The notes: a model not told the origin generated them from the letters alone. 31,852 nucleotides of DNA from Oscillospiraceae bacterium (GCA_016293265.1 JAEDEN010000017.1:1-31852); one strand, 5' to 3'. Shown: positions 14,688 to 22,846, counted from the stretch's first letter. Translations and numbers: made by a program.

Positions 14688-14716
14688 TTTGCATTTTCAA
14701 AAACTTGTGCTATGAT
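14688..14716 (+). promoter_or_regulatory. Promoter of the YheO-type regulator
   Basis: TTTGCA (14688-14693), a 17-bp spacer and TATGAT (14711-14716), then AAAGGAG and the ATG. It shares CTTGTGCTAT (14704-14713) with the divergent promoter. The AT-rich middle holds TTTGAAAA and TTTTCAAA. Confidence 0.8.
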
Positions 14717-14758
14717 GTATCTGGGAAAATAGTTTCTGATACGAAAGGAGACACATTT

Positions 14759-15421
14759 ATGGAAAGTGGAAAGCTGGAAATGCTTTTGCAGATCGCCCGC
14801 GGGATTGCGGCCCAGTTTGGAGAGAGCTGCGAGGTGGTGGTGCACGATCTTGCCCAGCACCCGGACCACACCATCGTTGCGATCTATAATGGACATATCT
14901 CGGGCCGGAAGGTGGGAGACGGCGCTTCCACCGTGGTTATCGAGCAGATGAAGACCAACGACCCGGATCCGGAAGACCACCTCTGCTATCTGACCAAAAC
15001 GCCGGACGGTAAGATCCTGAAATCCTCCACCTTTTATATCCGGAACGGAAAGGGGAAGGTGGGCGCTATCCTTGCCGTCAACTATGATATCTCCCGGCTT
15101 TTGATGCTGGAGGGGACGCTCCGGGAGCTGACAGCCACCCGGGAAAGCGGCCAGGCGGAGCCGGAGCGGATCGTTAACATCAATGATATGCTGGACGAGC
15201 TCATCGGACAGTCCGTAACGCTGGTGGGGAAGCCTGTTTCCCTGATGAACAAGGACGACAAAGTGCGGGCCATCCGCTTTTTGAATGAGAAGGGGGCCTT
15301 TCTGGTCACTAAATCCAGTGACAAGATCGCCAAATTTTTCGGGATCTCCAAGTACACCCTGTATTCCTATATCGACGCCAAGCGCCGGGAGGAGCCGGGT
15401 GAGGAGGGAAAGGAGCAGTAA
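14759..15421 (+). CDS. YheO-type PAS/HTH transcriptional regulator
   Basis: A 220-residue regulator with an N-terminal YheO-like PAS domain (about 10-120; VVVHDLAQHPDHTIVAI is typical) and a C-terminal HTH_22 domain (about 155-215, with KFFGISKYTLYSYID as the recognition part). The family includes DauR, a repressor of D-amino-acid use in Pseudomonas; other members are barely studied. I chose the start at 14759 because AAAGGAG lies 7 bases before it. It is divergent from ygeY with a 195-base gap holding both promoters and repeated elements, so control of the ygeY operon is the obvious guess. It is followed three bases later by the 5'-nucleotidase. Confidence 0.88.
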   Translation: MESGKLEMLLQIARGIAAQFGESCEVVVHDLAQHPDHTIVAIYNGHISGRKVGDGASTVVIEQMKTNDPDPEDHLCYLTKTPDGKILKSSTFYIRNGKGKVGAILAVNYDISRLLMLEGTLRELTATRESGQAEPERIVNINDMLDELIGQSVTLVGKPVSLMNKDDKVRAIRFLNEKGAFLVTKSSDKIAKFFGISKYTLYSYIDAKRREEPGEEGKEQ

Positions 15422-15424
15422 GCC

Positions 15425-17344
15425 ATGAGAGAGTTCCGCCGTTTTGGGGCCGCCGTGTTGGCGGTTTTGCTTCTTTGCTCCCTGTTGAGCATATCTGCCG
15501 CCGCTGCGGAGCCTGTGGCAGTTGAGGGGGAGACCACCATCCTCTTCACCCATGACCTCCACTCCCACTTCCTGCCTCAGGACACAGGCGGCGGGGGACA
15601 GTCCGGCGGCTATGCCCGCCTTAAGGCCGCCATCAATGCGGAGCGGGAAAAGCACCCCGATGCCCTTTTGCTGGACGGCGGCGACTTTTCCATCGGCTCC
15701 CTGGTTCAAACCCTTTACACCACCCAGGCGGCGGAGCTGCGCACCATGGGAGCCATGGGCTACGACGCCACCACCATCGGCAACCATGAGTTCGACCACA
15801 AGGGCACCGGCTTCGCTGAGATGCTGACTTCCGCCGCGGCCAGCGGGGAAAGGCTCCCCGCCATGGTCTGCGCCAACTATAAACCCGCCGCCGATCACCC
15901 TGACCGCGATCTGATCCGGTCCGCCATGGATGGCTACGGCGTGCAGGAAACGCTGCTTTTGGAACGCGGCGGCGTTACATACGGCATCTTCGGTCTGATG
16001 GGCGTGGATTCCGATGACTGCGCTCCCACCTCCGGCTTCACCCTGGAGGACCCTGCCGCTGCCGCCAAGCGCTGCGCGGAAAGCCTTCGGGCCCAGGGGG
16101 CGGAGTTCATTATCTGCCTGTCCCACAGCGGCACGGACGGGGATGTGAAAAAATCCGAGGATGAGCAGCTTGCCCAAAACGTCCCCGGCATCGGCGTTAT
16201 CGTCTCCGGCCACACCCACACCACGTTGGAAGCGCCCATCGTGGTGAACGGCACCTATATTGTCTCCGCGGGGCCCTATTCCCAAAACCTGGGCTCTATT
16301 ACCCTCCAGCGCCTCAGCGACGGCAGTCTCCGCCTGTCGGATTACCGCCTGATCCCCATTGATGAAACGGTGACCGGGGATGCGGACACCGCCTCCATGG
16401 TGGAAGGATGGAAGGCCATGGTGGGAGAGGAGTACCTTGCCCGCTACGGTCTGACCTATGACCAGGTGCTTACCACCGCGCAGTTCGATCTCCCCACGCC
16501 CAGTTCCGGCGTGCAGGAGGGCAACGCTCTGGGCTTTCTGGTGGCGGACGCCTTCCAGTGGGCCTGCCACAACCTGACGGCGGACAGCTACCTTGCGGAC
16601 ACTGTCACTGTCACGGCGGACGGCGTCCTCCGGGCGCCCCTCCGCCAGGGGGAGATCACCGTCAGCGAGGCCTTTGACGTCCTCTCCATGGGCGTAGGGG
16701 AGGACGGCACCTCCGGCTTCCCGCTGGTGGCCGTGTATCTTTCCGGCAAGGAGCTGAAGGCTGCCATGGAGGTGGACGCCTCCGTCACCCCCATTATGCC
16801 CGCCGCCCAGCTCTATATGTCCGGCGTCTCCTACGGCTTCAATACCAACCGGATGTTTTTCAACCGGGTCACCGACAGCCATCTCGCCGAGCCGCCCTTT
16901 GTGAATGGGTTTACCGCCGTTGGCCTGGAGACCATCAACGATGAGGCCCTCTACCGCGTGGTCACGGGGATGTACTCGGCCCAGATGCTGGGCACGGTGA
17001 AGGAAAAGTCCATGGGCCTTTTGTCCCTGGTGCCAAAGGATGCCCAGGGAAGTCCGATCCAGGATTTTACCAACTGCATCCTCTACGACAAAAACGGCAA
17101 CGAGATCAAGGAGTGGTACGCCCTGGCGGCCTACCTTCAGTCTTTCGGACAAGAGGGGATTCCCGGATGGTATGCCGCTCCCGACGGCCGGAAGGCCGTC
17201 AGTGACAGTCTCAATCCCGTGGAACTGCTGAAACACCCCAATTGGATCACCCTGGCGGTGCTGGCGGTCCTTCTTCTGTTTATCCTGCTGGTGGTGCTGG
17301 TGGTTCGGACCATCCGCCGCCGCAAAAAGCGCAAAACCGCATAA
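15425..17344 (+). CDS. Surface-anchored 5'-nucleotidase-family metallophosphatase
   Basis: A 639-residue secreted protein: signal peptide (about 1-28, ending AAAA), calcineurin-like metallophosphoesterase domain (40-300), 5'-nucleotidase C-terminal domain (about 350-570) and a C-terminal membrane anchor followed by Arg/Lys-rich residues. Metal ligands are visible in THDLHS (D44, H46), LDGGD, GNHEFD (N120, H121), SHSG and SGHTHT. The family removes phosphate from nucleoside 5'-monophosphates or cleaves 2',3'-cyclic nucleotides outside the cell. It follows the YheO-type regulator by three bases with its own AAAGGAG, so the two are an operon. External nucleotides would thus be turned into nucleosides beside a purine-linked gene group. 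Confidence 0.88.
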   Translation: MREFRRFGAAVLAVLLLCSLLSISAAAAEPVAVEGETTILFTHDLHSHFLPQDTGGGGQSGGYARLKAAINAEREKHPDALLLDGGDFSIGSLVQTLYTTQAAELRTMGAMGYDATTIGNHEFDHKGTGFAEMLTSAAASGERLPAMVCANYKPAADHPDRDLIRSAMDGYGVQETLLLERGGVTYGIFGLMGVDSDDCAPTSGFTLEDPAAAAKRCAESLRAQGAEFIICLSHSGTDGDVKKSEDEQLAQNVPGIGVIVSGHTHTTLEAPIVVNGTYIVSAGPYSQNLGSITLQRLSDGSLRLSDYRLIPIDETVTGDADTASMVEGWKAMVGEEYLARYGLTYDQVLTTAQFDLPTPSSGVQEGNALGFLVADAFQWACHNLTADSYLADTVTVTADGVLRAPLRQGEITVSEAFDVLSMGVGEDGTSGFPLVAVYLSGKELKAAMEVDASVTPIMPAAQLYMSGVSYGFNTNRMFFNRVTDSHLAEPPFVNGFTAVGLETINDEALYRVVTGMYSAQMLGTVKEKSMGLLSLVPKDAQGSPIQDFTNCILYDKNGNEIKEWYALAAYLQSFGQEGIPGWYAAPDGRKAVSDSLNPVELLKHPNWITLAVLAVLLLFILLVVLVVRTIRRRKKRKTA

Positions 17345-17352
17345 GAGGCTGA

Positions 17353-17385
17353 AAAGGAAAGTATCCTCCGGGATACTTGCCTTTT
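17353..17385 (+). terminator. Rho-independent terminator
   Basis: Arms AGTATCC and GGATACT with outer AAAGG and CCTTT pairs, followed by a run of T. It closes the nucleotidase operon. Confidence 0.85.
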
Positions 17386-17496
17386 TTTGCCACCTGTTGT
17401 AAAATAGTGCCGGCAGAAAGGCCGCCTTTCGGTTTATTCCGGGATAGGGGCGGCCCCTTTTAAGCCGCGGATGCGGCGAAAATGGGAGGCGGGACT

Positions 17497-18177
17497 ATGA
17501 GCAAGAAGAAAAAAGCGGCGGCGGCTGCGGTGACGGTGGCGGCAGTGGCCGGGATGGTCACCGGCGCGGCTTTTGAAACGCCGGCGGAAATGTTTGATGA
17601 AGCGCCCATCGCCGCCATGGAGCAAGAGGAGGAAACAGCCTCCAGGCCTGCCCAGCTCCGTAAAAAGGGTCTTGCCGCGGTGCGCCAGTGGATCATGGGC
17701 CTTCCGGAAGCGGTGCGGATGCTGGTGGCCGTCCCCCTGTGGTGTTTTGGCTGGGTTCTGGAGACGGGCCTCTCCACTTTTTGGCTGAGGGCTGACGCCC
17801 CCATCCTCCAGCGTATCCTGGGCTGGCTCTGCCTGGGAGGAATTTTGCTGTGTGTGTTTGCCGCGTCGGTAAAATCCGCCTTTCCAAAATGCCCGCTGAG
17901 AAAGATATTCCGCCCCCGGAATGTGCTGCTGCCCCTTTTGGCGGCGCTGATCCTTGGGGCGGCGGACCTGGCGCTGCCCTCCCTCTGGAAGGGCTATGAC
18001 CCCGCCACCCGCCTTGTCTGGCGTGTTGGTTCCGCACTCCTTTTGGCTTTCCTGTGCTTTGCGGAGCTGAAGTGGCAGGGGAAGCGCTATGCGGCCCGGG
18101 AGGAACCCGCCTCTGGACGCAGCTTTGTGGAGGAAGAGGCCTGGCGATTGGCCGACACCGTCTGTCCCCGGCGGTAA
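17497..18177 (+). CDS. Unknown membrane protein
   Basis: A 226-residue protein I do not recognise. An N-terminal lysine run is followed by an Ala/Val-rich hydrophobic segment (about 6-24). An acidic linker comes next, then four likely hydrophobic segments between about 75 and 190, and a soluble charged tail. The start at 17497 is chosen because GGGAGGCGGG lies directly upstream. It stands alone between the nucleotidase terminator and a hairpin shared with the convergent CBS gene. Confidence 0.65.
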   Translation: MSKKKKAAAAAVTVAAVAGMVTGAAFETPAEMFDEAPIAAMEQEEETASRPAQLRKKGLAAVRQWIMGLPEAVRMLVAVPLWCFGWVLETGLSTFWLRADAPILQRILGWLCLGGILLCVFAASVKSAFPKCPLRKIFRPRNVLLPLLAALILGAADLALPSLWKGYDPATRLVWRVGSALLLAFLCFAELKWQGKRYAAREEPASGRSFVEEEAWRLADTVCPRR

Positions 18178-18281
18178 GGCCGGAGGGCAGAGAGGGAAAC
18201 TGATGGCGGAGGAAAGATCTCCTTCCCGGTTTCCCTTCGGAACCCCCGCTGCCTGGATTTCCGCATTGTTCAACAGATTCA

Positions 18282-18310
18282 GCGCCCCCGATGGATTCCA
18301 TCGGGGGCGC
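18282..18310 (-). terminator. Strong hairpin between convergent genes
   Basis: A perfect 13-bp GC-rich stem (arm GCGCCCCCGATGG) with a 3-base loop, five bases beyond the CBS gene stop. The T run is poor on both strands, so termination efficiency is uncertain. Confidence 0.6.
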
Positions 18311-18315
18311 GGTGC

Positions 18316-18762
18316 TTATACGGAGGCGGCGGCTGCCACCGGCAGGGCCTGTTCTTTTTCTGCAAAGTAGCGGATGATGTCCTTTCGGGTGACGATGCCG
18401 ATGAAGTTTCCAACATCGTCCACCACCGGGATGAAATTTTGCTGCATGGCGCTGGTGAGAAGCTCCTCCATGGTAATGGTGATGCCAACGCTGGGGTAGG
18501 TGTCCGTTCGGATGATATCCCGCACCGGAAGGGCCTCCAGGTCCCGCATGGTGCGCTCGTACAGGGGGGCCTGCTCCAAGGGGAGCAGCTTCCAGAGAAA
18601 ATCGCCCTCGCTGACGGTGCCTACATAGCGGCCTTCCCGGGTAATGACGGGGATGGCTGTGTATCCGTGGTGACGCATCTTTTCCAGCCCCTGACGGAAG
18701 GTGTAGTCGTCATAGAGGTAAGCCACACGATTCTTTGGGAGAAGAAAATAAGCTATGTTCAA
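18316..18762 (-). CDS. CBS-domain pair protein with TTG start
   Basis: A 148-residue protein made almost only of two CBS domains: about 8-65, where GLEKMRHHGYTAIPVI is a typical strand-helix element, and about 80-140, with MQQNFIPVVDD and GIVTRKDIIRYF. CBS pairs bind adenine nucleotides and usually sense energy state or c-di-AMP; no partner domain is attached. I set the start at a TTG (18762) because GAGGA lies 7 bases before it and the protein then begins MNIAYFLLPK, a form seen in relatives. The nearest in-frame ATG upstream would add about 27 residues of AT-rich intergenic sequence. It is divergent from the Crp/Fnr gene. Confidence 0.82.
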   Translation of the reverse strand: MNIAYFLLPKNRVAYLYDDYTFRQGLEKMRHHGYTAIPVITREGRYVGTVSEGDFLWKLLPLEQAPLYERTMRDLEALPVRDIIRTDTYPSVGITITMEELLTSAMQQNFIPVVDDVGNFIGIVTRKDIIRYFAEKEQALPVAAAASV

Positions 18763-18895
18763 TCTTTGTTCCTCTTTTCCGCGCAGGCGGGTGTCCGCCG
18801 GTATTTGAGTAAATCCATTATACACCATTGGGATGTCGATTGGTGAATAATTTATAAAAATTATATAAATACTTTCCCCTTCTGCCCCTCCTGCT

Positions 18896-18913
18896 ATATG
18901 AAATTTGTCATAT
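18896..18913. promoter_or_regulatory. Palindromic site upstream of the Crp/Fnr gene
   Basis: ATATGA, six bases, TCATAT. Its centre is about 60 bases before the predicted transcription start of the Crp/Fnr gene, close to the class I activator position known for Crp. Confidence 0.5.
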
Positions 18914-18928
18914 GAGCGGAGGGAAAGC

Positions 18929-18957
18929 TTTACTTTTTCGGCAGAAACTGCTAAGAT
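18929..18957 (+). promoter_or_regulatory. Promoter of the Crp/Fnr gene
   Basis: TTTACT (18929-18934), a 17-bp spacer and TAAGAT (18952-18957). Confidence 0.6.
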
Positions 18958-18990
18958 AATTTGTGATATATGCAACAGGGAGGCGGTTCT

Positions 18991-19650
18991 ATGCTGAGCG
19001 AGCGGGAATTGCAGGAAAGTCCGCTTTTTCGGAATATCAGCTATGAGGAATACCGGCGGATGGTGGCCTGCTTCCAGGCTGTCCTCCGTAGGTTCCGCAG
19101 CGAGGAGCTGGTTTACGACTTTTCCGACTCCAAAACCGATGCCATCGGGATCGTGGAGCGGGGTGCCGCCTCCGTCATCCGGATCGACCGCGAGGGCGTG
19201 TCCACTGTGCTGGAGGAGCTGGGGCCCGGCGATGTTTTCGGGCGGACGCTGGCCTTTTCCGACACGGGGGAGGACAGCCTTGAGGTCATCTGCCGTACCC
19301 CCTGCGACGTATTGTTCATCGACTATGCCCATATCATGAAGCGGTGTGGGAACGCCTGCACCTGCCACAGTGTCCTGGTGCAGAATATGCTGCAGCTGAT
19401 GCTGGAAAAGGCTCGGGCCCTTTCCCAGCGGGTGGACGTCCTCTCCCGGCGCACCATCCGGGAGAAGCTCCTGTGCTGTTTCCGCCACATGGCGGAGAAG
19501 GAGAAAAGCGCCAGCTTCACGCTGCCCTTTTCTCTCAGCACCATGGCCGATTACATCGCAGCGGACCGCAGCGCCATGATGCGGGAGCTGAAGCGGCTGC
19601 GGGAGGAGGGGGTTCTCCGCAGCGACGGACGGCGATTCACATTGCTGTAG
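18991..19650 (+). CDS. Crp/Fnr-family transcriptional regulator
   Basis: A 219-residue regulator with an N-terminal cyclic-nucleotide-type sensor fold (about 25-115), a dimerisation helix (about 126-150) and a C-terminal winged helix (about 155-215; LSTMADYIAADRSAMMREL). Cysteines C101, C105, C119, C123 and C125 cluster just before the dimer helix, which might bind a metal or Fe-S cluster or be redox-active; the pattern is not that of E. coli Fnr. The ATG at 18991 follows GGGAGG seven bases upstream. nfnAB lies downstream in the same direction with its own promoter, which fits a redox-linked role (inference). Confidence 0.88.
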   Translation: MLSERELQESPLFRNISYEEYRRMVACFQAVLRRFRSEELVYDFSDSKTDAIGIVERGAASVIRIDREGVSTVLEELGPGDVFGRTLAFSDTGEDSLEVICRTPCDVLFIDYAHIMKRCGNACTCHSVLVQNMLQLMLEKARALSQRVDVLSRRTIREKLLCCFRHMAEKEKSASFTLPFSLSTMADYIAADRSAMMRELKRLREEGVLRSDGRRFTLL

Positions 19651-19684
19651 AGTTTGCGAAGTTTGTGGAAAAAGCGAAAAATGA

Positions 19685-19713
19685 TTGACTGCCCCACCGT
19701 CAGATGCTAAAGT
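19685..19713 (+). promoter_or_regulatory. Promoter of nfnAB
   Basis: TTGACT (19685-19690), a 17-bp spacer and TAAAGT (19708-19713), giving a 5' leader of about 98 bases. Confidence 0.75.
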
Positions 19714-19817
19714 ATAGACGATGTGTCAAAAGGTTGGATCCTCTCCGTGCCTGTGAGATAGTATGGAGGGGGGCGCAGGTTCATAAAAATCTGAACACAC
19801 AGGAAAGAAGGAAAAAT

Positions 19818-20660
19818 ATGTATCGTATCGTAAGAAAAGAGGCTCTTCGCCCCACCGTTACCCTCTACGAGATCGAGGCTCCCCTGGTTGCCAAGAAGGC
19901 CCAGCCGGGCCAGTTCATCATCCTGCGCGTGGATGAGAACGGCGAGCGTATCCCCATCACCATCAACGATTATGATCCTGAAAAGGGCACCGTCACTATC
20001 ATCGTTCAGACCGTGGGCTCCACCACTGAGAAGCTCAAGCACCTGAACGAGGGCGACTGCCTCCATGACTTCGTGGGCCCCCTGGGCAAGGCCACCGAGA
20101 CCGAGGGCAAGAAGAAGGTCTGCGTTGTGGGCGGCGGCGTAGGCTGCGCCATCGCCTATCCCGTTTTGAAGAAGTTCCATGACTGCGGCGCCGAGGTCCA
20201 CGCGGTGGTGGGCTTCAAGAACAAGGATCTGGTCATCCTGGAGGAGAACTTCCGCAAGTCCAGCGACGTTCTGAAGATCTGCACCGATGATGGCTCCTAC
20301 GGCCAGAAGGGCTTGGTCACCGATGCTTTGAAGGAACTGATCGAGGAGGGCAACCAGTATGACGAGATCTTCGCCATCGGCCCCATGATTATGATGAAGT
20401 TTGTCTGCAAGACCACCGAGCCTTACGGCATCCCCACCACTGTCTCCATGAGCCCCATCATGATCGACGGTACCGGCATGTGCGGCGGCTGCCGCCTGTC
20501 CGTTGGCGGTGAGATGAAGTTCGCCTGCGTGGATGGCCCCGACTTCGACGGTCACAAGGTGGACTGGGATCTGGCTGTCAAGCGCAACCAGATGTACCGT
20601 GACTTCGAGATGCACAAGCACGAGGAAACCTGCAACCTTTACAAGAAGGAGGCCGAATAA
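19818..20660 (+). CDS. nfnA: NADH-dependent ferredoxin:NADP+ oxidoreductase, small subunit
   Basis: A 280-residue ferredoxin-NADP reductase-like subunit. An FAD-binding barrel at about 1-95 is followed by a nucleotide-binding domain with GGGVGCAIA at 105-113. Near the C-terminus are C222, C225 and C237, the three cysteine ligands of the unusual [2Fe-2S] cluster that uses an Asp as fourth ligand in NfnA; D217 lies just before them. With NfnB it forms the bifurcating transhydrogenase coupling NADH, reduced ferredoxin and NADP+. The ATG at 19818 follows AAAGAAGG. nfnB begins 2 bases after its stop. Older annotations call this sulfide dehydrogenase subunit beta. Confidence 0.93.
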   Translation: MYRIVRKEALRPTVTLYEIEAPLVAKKAQPGQFIILRVDENGERIPITINDYDPEKGTVTIIVQTVGSTTEKLKHLNEGDCLHDFVGPLGKATETEGKKKVCVVGGGVGCAIAYPVLKKFHDCGAEVHAVVGFKNKDLVILEENFRKSSDVLKICTDDGSYGQKGLVTDALKELIEEGNQYDEIFAIGPMIMMKFVCKTTEPYGIPTTVSMSPIMIDGTGMCGGCRLSVGGEMKFACVDGPDFDGHKVDWDLAVKRNQMYRDFEMHKHEETCNLYKKEAE

Positions 20661-20662
20661 TC

Positions 20663-22048
20663 ATGGCAAATATGTCTTTGACCAAGAATCCCATGCCCTC
20701 TCAGGACCCCAATGTCCGCAACAAGAACTTTGACGAGGTGGCTCTGGGCTATACCGAGGAGCAGGCCCTGGACGAGGCACAGCGCTGCCTGAACTGCAAG
20801 GTCAGACCCTGCATGAACGGCTGCCCCGTTATGGTACATATCCCCGAGTTCATCGCCGAGGTGGCCCAGGGCCACTTTGAGGAGGCTTATCAGATCATCG
20901 CTAACACCTCCGCCCTTCCCGCCGTCTGCGGCCGTGTCTGCCCCCAGGAGAGCCAGTGCGAGAAGTATTGCGTCCGCGGCAAGAAGGGCGAGCCTGTGGC
21001 CATCGGCCGTCTGGAGCGCTTTGTGGCCGACTGGCACAACGCCCACGCCACCGCCGCTCCCGAAAAGCCCGTCTCCAACGGCCATAAGGTGGCTGTGGTG
21101 GGTTCCGGCCCCTCCGGCCTGACCTGCGCCGGCGACCTGGCCCGCAAGGGTTACGAGGTCACCGTCTTTGAGGCGCTGCACCTGGCCGGCGGCGTGCTGG
21201 TCTACGGCATCCCCGAGTTCCGTCTGCCCAAGTCCATCGTCCAGAAGGAAGTGGACGGCCTGAAGGCTCTGGGCGTCACCATCGCTACCAACACCGTCAT
21301 CGGCCGCACCATCTCCGTTGACGAGTTGATGGAGGAGCATGGCTTTGAGGCTGTGTTCATCGGCTCCGGCGCAGGCCTCCCCATGTTCATGGACATCCCC
21401 GGCATCAACTACCGCGGCGTTTACTCCGCCAACGAGTTCCTGACCCGCATCAACCTGATGAAGGCCTACAAGGAAGGCTCTGACACCCCCATCCAGCATC
21501 CCAAGAAGGTGGCTGTCGTGGGCGGCGGCAACGTGGCCATGGACGCCGCCCGCTGCGCCAAGCGCCTGGGCGCCGAGGTGTATATCGTCTACCGCCGCGG
21601 CATGGAGGAGCTCCCCGCCCGTAAGGAAGAGGTGGAGCACGCTGAGGAAGAGGGCATCATCTTCAAGACCCTCTGCAACCCCGTGGAGATTTGCGCCGAT
21701 GAGAACGATGACGTCACCGGCATCCGCTGCATCAGAATGGAGCTGGGCGAGCCCGATGCTTCCGGCCGCCGCCGTCCCATCGAGGTCCCCGGCAGCGAGT
21801 TCGACATTGACGTTGACTGCGTCATTATGTCCCTGGGTACCAGCCCCAACCCCCTCATCAAGTCTACCACCAAGGGTCTGGAGATCAACCGCAAGGGCGG
21901 CATCGTTGTCAATGAGGACGGCCTGACCTCCCGCGAGAACGTCTACGCCGGCGGCGACGCCGTTACCGGCGCGGCCACCGTCATCCTGGCCATGGGCGCC
22001 GGCAAGACCGCCGCCAAGGCCATCGACGAGGCACTGAGCAGCAAGTAA
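20663..22048 (+). CDS. nfnB: NADH-dependent ferredoxin:NADP+ oxidoreductase, large subunit (GltA type)
   Basis: A 461-residue flavoprotein homologous to the glutamate synthase small subunit. The N-terminus holds two [4Fe-4S] sites: C42, C45, C50 and C54, then C93, C99 and C103 with a further ligand expected. Two dinucleotide folds follow (VVGSGPSGLTCAGDLA near 145 and VVGGGNVAMDAAR near 280). The C-terminal GGDAVTGAATVILAMGAGK is the FAD-closing motif. It catalyses NADPH chemistry at the bifurcating FAD in the cytoplasm. Codon use is strongly biased to C/G-ending codons, as in nfnA and the E1 genes at the end of the window, suggesting high expression. Confidence 0.93.
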   Translation: MANMSLTKNPMPSQDPNVRNKNFDEVALGYTEEQALDEAQRCLNCKVRPCMNGCPVMVHIPEFIAEVAQGHFEEAYQIIANTSALPAVCGRVCPQESQCEKYCVRGKKGEPVAIGRLERFVADWHNAHATAAPEKPVSNGHKVAVVGSGPSGLTCAGDLARKGYEVTVFEALHLAGGVLVYGIPEFRLPKSIVQKEVDGLKALGVTIATNTVIGRTISVDELMEEHGFEAVFIGSGAGLPMFMDIPGINYRGVYSANEFLTRINLMKAYKEGSDTPIQHPKKVAVVGGGNVAMDAARCAKRLGAEVYIVYRRGMEELPARKEEVEHAEEEGIIFKTLCNPVEICADENDDVTGIRCIRMELGEPDASGRRRPIEVPGSEFDIDVDCVIMSLGTSPNPLIKSTTKGLEINRKGGIVVNEDGLTSRENVYAGGDAVTGAATVILAMGAGKTAAKAIDEALSSK

Positions 22049-22060
22049 GATACCTGTCAA

Positions 22061-22093
22061 AAAGAGGCGGACACAGGTCCGCCTCTTTTTTTC
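22061..22093 (+). terminator. Terminator of nfnAB
   Basis: A 12-bp perfect stem (arm AAAGAGGCGGAC) with loop ACAG and a long T run, 12 bases after the nfnB stop. Confidence 0.93.
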
Positions 22094-22153
22094 GGGGGAA
22101 CAGGAACTCTTTGGAGCGGATCTGCGTCTAACCCTTCAAAGGAGGTCGATCCC

Positions 22154-22783
22154 ATGAAGATGAAAGCATTCTCTTTGGCGCTGCTATGTACATTGATTCT
22201 TGCCGCCTGCACCGCTCCGGTGGAAGAGAAAGGAATGACAACGCTGGACGCCCCGGCTGCAAGCACTCCGGAGCAGGTGGAACCATCCGCGTCCGAACCC
22301 TCCGGCGGCGAAGAGGATTTCTCCGATCCCGGCGGACAGGGCGTGGCCATTGACGCCTATGACAGCATCCTGCGATCTTTTGGTTCTCCGGATCCGGAAA
22401 GCGGATACCCGGAGGAATTCGCCGATGCCTATATTGGGGAGGATAACTTTCTCTATGTCTGCCTGACGGACACTTCCGAGGAGGTGCTTGCCCACTACCG
22501 CGGCGCAGTGACAGAGCCGCGGATCCTGCGCTTTGTGCAGGTAGAGCATTCTTATCGTGACCTCATGGCGCTGCAGATGGCTCTGGTGGAGATCGAAGAG
22601 CTGGGTTTCAGCTTTGTCGGAATAGACGTCATGGAAAATCAGGTGGATATGGGGATTCCGGATATCGGAAAGGAAGACGAGGTTTGGGCCTTGATGGAAC
22701 AGCAGCTTCCCGAAGATGTAAGAGAGCGGTTTGACCAGCTGCCTGTCACCATAGAAGAGGCGCCCTATGCTACCTTTGGATAA
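22154..22783 (+). CDS. Unknown lipoprotein
   Basis: A 209-residue predicted lipoprotein. It has a positively charged start, a hydrophobic stretch and the lipobox LAAC with lipidated C19, then a Pro/Ser/Glu-rich linker to about residue 60. A small alpha/beta domain follows (about 90-165), with FLYVCLTD, RFVQVEHSYRDL and VGIDVMENQVDMGIPD. The strand-helix-strand pattern recalls small inhibitor or protease-prodomain-like folds, but I cannot name a family. AAAGGAGG lies just before the ATG. It stands alone between two terminators. Confidence 0.75.
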   Translation: MKMKAFSLALLCTLILAACTAPVEEKGMTTLDAPAASTPEQVEPSASEPSGGEEDFSDPGGQGVAIDAYDSILRSFGSPDPESGYPEEFADAYIGEDNFLYVCLTDTSEEVLAHYRGAVTEPRILRFVQVEHSYRDLMALQMALVEIEELGFSFVGIDVMENQVDMGIPDIGKEDEVWALMEQQLPEDVRERFDQLPVTIEEAPYATFG

Positions 22784-22787
22784 GTGA

Positions 22788-22824
22788 CAAAAATCCCGCT
22801 GTACAAGAAGATGTACAGCGGGAT
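22788..22824 (-). terminator. Terminator of the murC operon
   Basis: A 13-bp perfect stem (arm ATCCCGCTGTACA) with a 6-base loop. The minus strand continues with TTTTTG, so it mainly serves the murC/deacylase operon and may also end the lipoprotein transcript. Confidence 0.85.
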
Positions 22825-22846
22825 CACTTTACGTGTTTTTGAGGCG

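Noticed and set aside
14618..17236. A very long open frame (872 codons) on the minus strand opposite the regulator and nucleotidase genes
   Set aside because: It is antisense to two genes with clear domains, signal peptide and ribosome binding sites. Its translation is low-complexity, rich in Gly, His and Gln, as expected from the reverse of GC-rich coding DNA.
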